Source: an uncultured Rhodospirillaceae bacterium
Lineage (GTDB): Bacteria; Pseudomonadota; Alphaproteobacteria; Rhodospirillales; UBA2165
Assembly: GCA_913054205.1 (NCBI GenBank)
Contig: CAJXJM010000208.1
Location: forward strand, 1 to 5,248
Length of the DNA: 5,248 nt
Reading direction: 5' to 3'
Positions within the stretch are counted from its first letter, which is position 1; each line of letters opens with the position of its first letter. The translations under genes and the position numbers were made by a program. Below the pieces are notes generated by a model. The model was not told where the DNA came from and made no database searches. It saw nothing but the letters and a program-made list of their open reading frames with translations. Below are positions 1 to 4,132 of this stretch, in pieces.

Positions 1-56
1 CCGAAGAGAAGATCCGCATTGTTTTGGATGGTCTTCGTGGTGAAGAGACGATCGCA
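1..56 (+). mobile_element. IS3-family transposase OrfA fragment (scar)
   Basis: The first codons read EEKIRIVLDGLRGEETIA, which strongly resembles the N-terminal helix-turn-helix region of IS3-family OrfA proteins (typical form AEEKIRIVLEGLRGEESIAELCRREG). The match stops at the Ile-Ala at bases 51-56; the following residues are UbiD sequence, not the expected ELCRREG. No terminal inverted repeat can be seen at the junction, so this is not a clean insertion end but a deletion or recombination joint. The element's left part, if any, is outside the window. The assignment rests on recall of the family motif over only 18 residues. Confidence 0.6.
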
Positions 57-515
57 ACACGCGTACAAGCCGACAAAGACGTACTTATAATTCCAGGAGC
101 CCGTAGCAAGCCTTTGGACCCAAGTTTGCCACCGACGCCGGGCAGAATTCCCACCACAGCAAAAATGGGGATAGATGCGACCATCCCTGTCGATGTGCCG
201 CGCGAGCGCTACGAACGCCTGTCTTATGCTTTTGCCGATGAAATTAAACTTGAAGATATGTTGGGCGACGGTGCCGATCAAATTGAGATGCCCGAGGTTA
301 CGGCTGAAGCCATTGATCGATTGACCTCAGACATTCGCCAGACCATAGCCGGTGAACCTATGTACTTTTTTGATCTTTCTGAAAAATACAGCGCCCAAGG
401 TTTTCAGGCTTTGACACGTGCGATCGGCCAGTTGCATGAAGACGGCGAACTTTGGCAGGATAAATTAGGCCGGTTTTGCTTGGTGGGATCAGAGTTCGCA
501 GCAACTCAAGGCTAG
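1..515 (+). CDS. UbiD-family decarboxylase, C-terminal part, with an IS3-like N-terminal piece (5' partial)
   Basis: UbiD-family enzymes use prenylated FMN to decarboxylate aromatic or unsaturated acids; the best-known member acts in ubiquinone synthesis. The open frame runs from base 3 to a TAG stop at 513-515, 170 visible codons. From about base 57 it reads as the UbiD C-terminal region: ATRVQADKDV, GARSKPLDPSLPP and the family hallmark TTAKMGIDATIP (bases ~153-188). About 90 further residues follow, with a helix-rich end (bases ~290-500) resembling a winged-helix-like extension. The flavin-binding and catalytic residues of UbiD lie further N-terminal and are absent. The first 18 residues are not UbiD-like but match IS3 OrfA. 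A TTG at 24 could formally initiate, but it lies inside the transposase-like part and has no convincing ribosome binding site. I infer a broken or fused gene rather than a working enzyme; the substrate cannot be assigned. It converges on the tRNA-Val/recombinase scar. Confidence 0.7.
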   Translation, partial: EEKIRIVLDGLRGEETIATRVQADKDVLIIPGARSKPLDPSLPPTPGRIPTTAKMGIDATIPVDVPRERYERLSYAFADEIKLEDMLGDGADQIEMPEVTAEAIDRLTSDIRQTIAGEPMYFFDLSEKYSAQGFQALTRAIGQLHEDGELWQDKLGRFCLVGSEFAATQG

Positions 516-530
516 CAATATATACCGATG

Positions 531-570
531 GGGAAATACTGGGCGATGATGGGCTCGAACTGCGGACATC
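531..570 (-). repeat. Degenerate copy of the tRNA-Val 3' end (att-like direct repeat)
   Basis: Bases 541-570 match 814-843 of the tRNA-Val gene at 27 of 30 positions in the same orientation. The similarity continues outward (531-536 GGGAAA against 803-808 GGGAAA, one base of slippage). It covers the acceptor strand and T arm, including the conserved TTCGAGC loop, but the substitutions break several T-stem pairs and the position of the encoded CCA reads GTA, so it cannot be a working tRNA half. A duplicated tRNA 3' end is the normal outcome of integration by a tyrosine recombinase, so I read this as the distal attachment site of a lost element. Its upper edge abuts the truncated recombinase gene. 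Confidence 0.75.
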
Positions 571-573
571 GTG

Positions 574-708
574 CAAGCTTTCGGCCTCTTTTTGTCGCGC
601 CCATGCCTGAGCTAGAGATTTATTATTGAATGATCTGGTTAATGCAGGACAACCAACTGGACGTATTTGTACCTGCCAGGATTTACCGCGTTTTCGTATT
701 GAAGCCAT
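574..708 (-). pseudogene. Tyrosine recombinase (phage-type integrase), N-terminal remnant
   Basis: Reading from an ATG at 706-708, the protein begins MASIRKRGKSWQVQIR, followed by PALTRSFNNKSLAQAWARQKEAES. This is the typical N-terminal start of phage and island integrases, part of the arm-type DNA-binding region. Homology ends near residue 44 (base 577). From residue 47 (base 570) the frame simply translates the tRNA-end repeat and then runs antisense through the ubiD end to a stop at 358, which I do not count as gene. Full-length integrases have about 400 residues; the core-binding and catalytic domains with the Arg-His-Arg-Tyr residues are all missing. The start is supported by GGAGAA five bases upstream. 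The gene points away from tRNA-Val and starts about 100 bases from it, the usual place of an integrase beside its attachment site. Confidence 0.75.
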
Positions 709-713
709 AAAAG

Positions 714-719
714 TTCTCC
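714..719 (-). promoter_or_regulatory. Ribosome binding site of the truncated integrase
   Basis: On the minus strand GGAGAA lies five bases before the ATG at 706-708. Its survival fixes the integrase start and suggests the 5' end of the gene is little decayed although the rest is gone. Confidence 0.6.
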
Positions 720-722
720 ATC

Positions 723-744
723 ACTGTGACAAAACTGTGACAAA
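723..744. repeat. Perfect tandem 11-bp repeat upstream of the integrase
   Basis: ACTGTGACAAA occurs twice without a gap, at 723-733 and 734-744. It lies 15 bases upstream of the integrase ATG, between the gene and the tRNA-side attachment site. Arm-type binding sites of integrases are often short direct repeats in this position, and an operator is equally possible. A five-base inverted repeat (TTGCT 745-749, AGCAA 757-761) follows directly. Function is inferred from position only. Confidence 0.6.
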
Positions 745-809
745 TTGCTTATTCATAGCAAGCAGATCGGACGGTCTAATCCTAAACTACTGATTTATAT
801 GCGGGAAAA

Positions 810-885
810 TGGTGGGCGATGACGGGCTCGAACCGCCGACATCCACGGTGTAAACGTGGCGCTCTCCCAACTGAGCTAATCGCCC
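810..885 (-). tRNA. tRNA-Val (anticodon UAC)
   Basis: The minus strand from 885 to 810 folds into a complete 76-nucleotide tRNA. The acceptor 5' strand GGGCGAT pairs with ATCGCCC, and the D arm contains TAGCTCAGTTGGGAGAGC. The anticodon stem CCACG/CGTGG carries the loop TTTACAC, with anticodon TAC at bases 850-852, reading valine GUA and other GUN codons. The T arm is GGCGG-TTCGAGC-CCGTC with one G-T pair. The discriminator is A, and CCA is encoded at 810-812. It follows the HU gene on the same strand, and its 3' half is the integration target of the relic next to it; the gene itself remains intact. Confidence 0.97.
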
Positions 886-911
886 CCAAAAGGGTCGTGC
901 GAAGAAACGCT

Positions 912-944
912 TATGTAGTTTAGCGCGCCTCCGCTGTAAAGCAA
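912..944 (-). promoter_or_regulatory. Possible promoter of tRNA-Val
   Basis: On the minus strand TTTACA (935-940, five of six matches to the -35 consensus) lies 17 bases from TACATA (912-917), a weak -10. An overlapping alternative is TTGCTT (939-944) with TAAACT (917-922) at 16 bases. Either would start transcription about 15-25 bases before the tRNA 5' end at 885. Neither pair is strong; the call rests mainly on position behind the HU terminator. Confidence 0.35.
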
Positions 945-960
945 AATATCCCAAATTTTG

Positions 961-997
961 GGCAATAATAATGCCGACTGCGTTGCCACAGCCGGCA
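961..997 (-). terminator. Probable rho-independent terminator of the HU gene
   Basis: On the minus strand TGCCGGCTG (989-997) pairs with CAGTCGGCA (972-980), nine pairs including one G-U, across an eight-base loop, followed by TTATTATT. It begins 23 bases beyond the HU stop codon. A second small palindrome, CCCAAATTTTGGG at 950-962, lies just beyond. The U tract is interrupted, so efficiency may be moderate. Confidence 0.6.
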
Positions 998-1019
998 CCA
1001 TTGAAATCAATTAAAAAGC

Positions 1020-1295
1020 TTATCTGTTAACAGCTTCTTTTAATCCTTTACCAGCTTTAAACTTAGGCTGGGTAGAAGCCGGAATTTGAATTGCTTCACC
1101 GGTACGGGGGTTACGTCCCGTAGTCGCTTTACGTTGCGCCGTTGAGAATGTGCCAAAACCAACGACACGAACTTCACCGCCACTACTTAAAGCACCAACG
1201 ATAGCGTCAAAGACACCATCCACTGCTTTACCTGCGTCGGCTTTAGACAAACCAGAGTTGTCTGCTACGGCTGAAATGAGATCATTTTTATTCAC
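1020..1295 (-). CDS. hupB: HU-family DNA-binding protein
   Basis: HU is a small dimeric nucleoid protein that bends and compacts DNA without strong sequence preference and assists replication, repair and recombination. The protein has 91 residues, the usual HU length. Visible marks are the N-terminal helical region starting VNKNDLISAVADNSGL, the GFGTF motif (residues 46-50), and the beta-arm tip RNPRTG (61-66) whose proline inserts into the DNA minor groove. The start is GTG at 1293-1295: it matches the usual M-N-K-x-D-L-I beginning and has AAAGGGGG eight bases upstream. A longer frame from a TTG at 1353-1355 would add 20 residues not expected for HU and would start inside a palindrome. The gene lies directly downstream of lon, as commonly seen in proteobacteria, but with its own leader and a terminator between, so it is probably transcribed separately. 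Distinguishing it from IHF: sequence and length fit HU. Confidence 0.95.
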   Translation of the reverse strand: MNKNDLISAVADNSGLSKADAGKAVDGVFDAIVGALSSGGEVRVVGFGTFSTAQRKATTGRNPRTGEAIQIPASTQPKFKAGKGLKEAVNR

Positions 1296-1303
1296 GCTTA
1301 AGG

Positions 1304-1311
1304 CCCCCTTT
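1304..1311 (-). promoter_or_regulatory. Ribosome binding site that fixes the HU GTG start
   Basis: On the minus strand AAAGGGGG ends eight bases before GTG at 1293-1295. No comparable purine run precedes the upstream in-frame TTG at 1353-1355, so the shorter 91-residue HU is preferred. Confidence 0.7.
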
Positions 1312-1335
1312 GCTTTCAATAACTGGGTTGCGAAA

Positions 1336-1353
1336 GGCTGAATCAATTCAGCC
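1336..1353. repeat. Perfect 18-base palindrome in the HU leader
   Basis: GGCTGAAT (1336-1343) and ATTCAGCC (1346-1353) are exact inverted repeats separated by two bases. The palindrome lies between the proposed promoter and the ribosome binding site, 24 bases before the latter. It could be an operator for a dimeric regulator, or a 5' leader stem with two-base spacing that would open to a four-base loop. There is no U tract after it, so it is not a terminator. Confidence 0.6.
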
Positions 1354-1376
1354 AACTAAACTGTAATGCGCGAGAA

Positions 1377-1405
1377 GTTTAAGCTCGAAAATTTCATGGC
1401 GTCAA
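1377..1405 (-). promoter_or_regulatory. Possible promoter of the HU gene
   Basis: On the minus strand TTGACG (1400-1405, five of six to the -35 consensus) is followed after 17 bases by TTAAAC (1377-1382), a weak -10. Transcription would start near 1370, giving a leader of about 75 bases that contains the palindrome at 1336-1353. A strong -35 with a poor -10 is common in alphaproteobacteria. Confidence 0.45.
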
Positions 1406-1512
1406 TCGAGAAACCGCAGTTTTCCACAGTTTTTTGGGATTTTGAGCCATATTAGGGGGTTAGGAGGCATTTTTTTCGGGATAACTGGGCATTTTTGAGC
1501 TTTATCAGTCCC

Positions 1513-1550
1513 CAAAAAGCAAACGATCCGCAGAATTCTGCGAATCGTTT
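1513..1550 (-). terminator. Rho-independent terminator of lon
   Basis: Bases 1521-1550 form a 30-base inverted repeat: AAACGAT and ATCGTTT flank a perfect 14-base palindrome around GAATTC. The only off-pair, 1528 with 1543, is C-A on the plus strand but G-U in the minus-strand RNA, so the stem is complete only when transcribed in lon's direction. GCTTTTTGG follows on the minus strand. It begins 22 bases after the lon stop codon and separates lon from the HU gene. Confidence 0.85.
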
Positions 1551-1572
1551 CACTTTGAGAATAAGTTAAATC

Positions 1573-3984
1573 TTAGTGTTTTACGACGCCGGAACGCTCA
1601 TCATCATCCTCGCCTTTGCCGGATGGAACGGATTCACCGTCAACTTCCTCGTCCCATTCGATCGGCACAAGCGGACTTGTAAGCGCATGTTCGAGAACTT
1701 CTTCGGCGCTGGTAGCCACCACGATCTCTAAACCCTTTTTCACATTATCAGGTATTTCCACCAGATCTTTCTCATTGTCTATTGGAATAATGACTTTCGT
1801 GATACCGCCGCGGAGTGCCGCCAAAAGCTTTTCTTTCAATCCACCAATCGGCAAAATACGGCCACGCAACGTAATTTCACCGGTCATGGCAATGTCTTTG
1901 CGAACCGGAATTCCCGTAAGCACAGAGACAATCGAGGTCACCATGCCAACACCGGCGGACGGGCCATCTTTTGGCGTTGCACCTTCGGGTACGTGTACAT
2001 GGATATCGCGTTTATCAAATAGTGTCGGCTTGATGCCGAATTCCACGGCCCGCGACTGAACGAATGAACGCGCTGCCTGGATCGATTCTTGCATCACTTC
2101 GCCAAGTTTACCGGTAATCAACATCTTACCTTTGCCCGGCACCATAACGGCTTCAATGGTGAGTATTTCACCGCCGACTTCGGTCCAGGCCAAGCCGGTG
2201 GTCACACCGACAATATCTTCCTCTTCGACCTCGCCATAGCGATACTTTTTAACGCCGGCATATTTTTCAAGGTTGCGCTGGGTGACAGCAACTTTATCGT
2301 GTTTTTTCATCACGATTTCTTTGGTCGCTTTTCGCGTTAGGTTGGCGATTTCCCGCTCTAAATTACGAACACCGGCTTCTCGCGTATAGTAGCGAATGAC
2401 GTCGCGAAGGGCTGTGTCAGAAATTGACCACTCGCCTTCCTTCAATCCATGCGCATCGACCTGCTTGTCGATCAGGTGGAGGCGCGCGATTTCAACTTTT
2501 TCGTCTTCCGTGTAGCCTTCAATGCGGATAATTTCCATGCGGTCCATAAGAGGGCTTGGAATGCGCAAGGTATTGGCTGTTGTCACAAACATCACGTCGG
2601 ACAAATCATAGTCGACCTCAAGGTAGTGATCCTGGAACGTATCGTTTTGTTCTGGATCAAGCACTTCCAGCAAAGCAGAAGCCGGATCGCCGCGCCAATC
2701 TTGGCCCATTTTGTCGATTTCATCGAGCAGGAACAATGGATTAGAGCTTTTAGCTTTTTTCATGCCTTGAATGATTTTTCCGGGCATTGAGCCAATATAT
2801 GTCCGGCGGTGACCGCGGATTTCCGACTCGTCACGCACGCCACCGAGGCTCATGCGGACAAAATTTCGTCCCGTTGCATTACCAATCGACTTACCAAGCG
2901 AGGTTTTACCAACACCCGGAGGTCCTACGAGGCACAGGATCGGTCCTTTGATCTTTTTGGTGCGCTGCTGAACGGCAAGGTATTCAAGAATGCGTTCTTT
3001 GACTTTTTCCAGGCCATAATGGTCTGCGTTCAAAATCTCTTCAGCTTTGTTGATGTCTTTATTGACACGGCTGCGCTTCTTCCAAGGAATGCCGAGCATC
3101 CAATCGAGGTAATTGCGAACAACCGTCGCCTCAGCAGACATGGGGCTCATATTGCGGAGTTTTTTCAACTCAGCTTCGGCCTTTTCTTTCGCTTCTTTGC
3201 TCAACTTGGTTTTGCCGATTTTTTCTTCTATTTCGGCGTTTTCGTCTTTGCCTTCCACGGTCTCACCGAGTTCTTTCTGAATGGCTTTCAATTGCTCATT
3301 TAAATAGTATTCGCGCTGGGTTTTCTCCATCTGGCGTTTGACCCGGCTGCGGATTTTTTTCTCAACTTGGAGAACGCCAATTTCGCCCTCCATAAAGGAG
3401 ATAACGCGCTCCATTCTGGCCGCAACAGACTCGATTTCGAGCAGTTCCTGCTTCTCGGAAATTTTTAAAGCGAGATGCGACGTAACGGTATCTGCAAGCT
3501 TGCCATAATCTTCAATTTGATTAACAGAAACAAGGGCTTCTGGAGGTATCTTCTTATTTAACTTGATGTAATGTTCGAACTGAGAAACTACCGAACGCGA
3601 GAGCGCCTCCAGCTCAGTATCATCGCTTTCGTTTTCATAGATGATTTCAGCATGGGCTTCGAAAAAATCTTCATTGTCGAGGAAGCGATTAATGGTCGCA
3701 CGCTGGCCACCTTCAACCAGAACCTTGACCGTTCCATCCGGCAATTTAAGCAGCTGGAGCACGGTAGAAACAGTCCCAACGCTATATATATCTTCCGGTG
3801 TTGGATCATCGTCCGCTGCATTCTTCTGTGCTACGAGCAGGATTTGTTTGTCATCTTTCATAACGTCTTCGAGGGCGCGGACAGATTTGTCACGACCAAC
3901 GAAGAGAGGCACGATCATATGTGGAAAAACGACAATGTCTCGAAGTGGTAAGACCGGAAATATTTCACTCGAGGTTGATTCCAA
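1573..3984 (-). CDS. lon: ATP-dependent protease La (Lon)
   Basis: Lon is a cytoplasmic homohexameric AAA+ serine protease that unfolds and degrades misfolded proteins and specific regulators. From the chosen start the protein has 803 residues, normal for bacterial LonA. Domains in order: substrate-binding N domain (~10-200, starting FPVLPLRDIVVFP), coiled-coil linker (~205-280, with the REYYLNEQLKAIQKELGE signature), AAA+ module with Walker A GPPGVGKT (354-361) and Walker B LFLLDE (417-422), and the C-terminal protease with catalytic Ser676 in PKDGPSAG and Lys719 in GGLKEK, 43 residues apart as in E. coli. An acidic tail closes it. The start is TTG at 3982-3984, preceded by AGGAGA six bases upstream; the frame stays open to another TTG at 4006-4008, but that one would place the AGGAGA inside the coding region. 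It lies 149 bases downstream of clpX on the same strand. No key residue is missing. Confidence 0.97.
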   Translation of the reverse strand: MESTSSEIFPVLPLRDIVVFPHMIVPLFVGRDKSVRALEDVMKDDKQILLVAQKNAADDDPTPEDIYSVGTVSTVLQLLKLPDGTVKVLVEGGQRATINRFLDNEDFFEAHAEIIYENESDDTELEALSRSVVSQFEHYIKLNKKIPPEALVSVNQIEDYGKLADTVTSHLALKISEKQELLEIESVAARMERVISFMEGEIGVLQVEKKIRSRVKRQMEKTQREYYLNEQLKAIQKELGETVEGKDENAEIEEKIGKTKLSKEAKEKAEAELKKLRNMSPMSAEATVVRNYLDWMLGIPWKKRSRVNKDINKAEEILNADHYGLEKVKERILEYLAVQQRTKKIKGPILCLVGPPGVGKTSLGKSIGNATGRNFVRMSLGGVRDESEIRGHRRTYIGSMPGKIIQGMKKAKSSNPLFLLDEIDKMGQDWRGDPASALLEVLDPEQNDTFQDHYLEVDYDLSDVMFVTTANTLRIPSPLMDRMEIIRIEGYTEDEKVEIARLHLIDKQVDAHGLKEGEWSISDTALRDVIRYYTREAGVRNLEREIANLTRKATKEIVMKKHDKVAVTQRNLEKYAGVKKYRYGEVEEEDIVGVTTGLAWTEVGGEILTIEAVMVPGKGKMLITGKLGEVMQESIQAARSFVQSRAVEFGIKPTLFDKRDIHVHVPEGATPKDGPSAGVGMVTSIVSVLTGIPVRKDIAMTGEITLRGRILPIGGLKEKLLAALRGGITKVIIPIDNEKDLVEIPDNVKKGLEIVVATSAEEVLEHALTSPLVPIEWDEEVDGESVPSGKGEDDDERSGVVKH

Positions 3985-3990
3985 TTTTAT

Positions 3991-3996
3991 TCTCCT
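3991..3996 (-). promoter_or_regulatory. Ribosome binding site that fixes the lon TTG start
   Basis: On the minus strand AGGAGA stands six bases before TTG at 3982-3984. This favours the protein beginning MESTSSEIFPVLPLRD over one eight residues longer. Confidence 0.7.
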
Positions 3997-4000
3997 ACTC

Positions 4001-4026
4001 TGTCGCAAAATTTGCTGTCTGCGACA
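4001..4026 (-). promoter_or_regulatory. Inverted repeat in the lon leader
   Basis: TGTCGCA (4001-4007) and TGCGACA (4020-4026) are exact inverted repeats with a 12-base loop, ending four bases upstream of the lon ribosome binding site. A shorter alternative, GCAAAATTTGC at 4005-4015, overlaps one arm, so the two folds exclude each other. Neither covers the ribosome binding site. It could be a leader stem or an operator; function is unproved. Confidence 0.4.
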
Positions 4027-4073
4027 TTACTAAATGGTTGCTCTCTTTCGATTTGTGCTCCCCCAGTCGGAAA

Positions 4074-4084
4074 TCAAGTCTTGA
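4074..4084. repeat. Palindrome TCAAGTCTTGA in the clpX-lon gap
   Basis: An exact 11-base inverted repeat with one central base, about 90 bases upstream of the lon start. The half-site CTTGA resembles the heat-shock sigma factor -35 core, but I find no matching CCCAT-like -10 at the right distance. It may be an operator or chance. The remainder of the 148-base gap holds no gene and no strong terminator after clpX; TCGAAATATTCGA at 4117-4129 is a small A/T-rich stem without a U tract. Confidence 0.35.
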
Positions 4085-4132
4085 AACACAAAAATTTCAT
4101 ACATATCCCAGTTTTATCGAAATATTCGAGCA

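Larger units (their letters stand above)
541..843. mobile_element. Relic of an element integrated at the 3' end of tRNA-Val
   Basis: The segment is bounded by the direct repeats 541-570 (degenerate) and 814-843 (inside the intact tRNA-Val). Inside are only the integrase N-terminus, its ribosome binding site and the tandem 11-bp repeat; no other gene is visible. The layout is tRNA, about 100 bases of attachment and control region, integrase start, deletion, distal repeat. The loss must have removed most of the integrase and whatever cargo followed. The three mismatches between the repeats suggest the event is not recent. Confidence 0.65.

Noticed and set aside
358..573. Continuation of the integrase frame on the minus strand to the stop at 358
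   Set aside because: Beyond base 577 the residues are low-complexity translation of the tRNA-end repeat, then antisense of the ubiD end. No integrase homology remains.
541..610. A second tRNA gene at the tRNA-like segment
   Set aside because: Only the 3' half is present; T-stem pairs are broken, CCA reads GTA, and the upstream part is integrase coding sequence. The shared CTGAGCTA near 606-613 is integrase codons and probably coincidence.
1296..1355. Longer HU protein of 111 residues from an upstream TTG
   Set aside because: HU proteins begin M-N-K-x-D-L-I, exactly at the GTG at 1293-1295, which has a good ribosome binding site. The extra 20 residues begin inside a palindrome.
1420..1428. 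DnaA-box-like TTTTCCACA in the lon-HU gap
   Set aside because: One mismatch to TTATCCACA and only a single copy, with no cluster or AT-rich unwinding element. It does not support a replication origin.
1616..3951. Several plus-strand open frames of 60-165 codons across lon and similar ones across clpX
   Set aside because: They lie antisense to highly conserved coding sequence, have no ribosome binding sites or recognisable motifs, and are explained as reflections of lon and clpX codons.
3985..4132. Heat-shock sigma factor promoter for lon
   Set aside because: CTTGAT-like cores occur near 4078-4083, but no CCCAT-type -10 lies at the expected distance. A lon promoter probably exists but I cannot place it.
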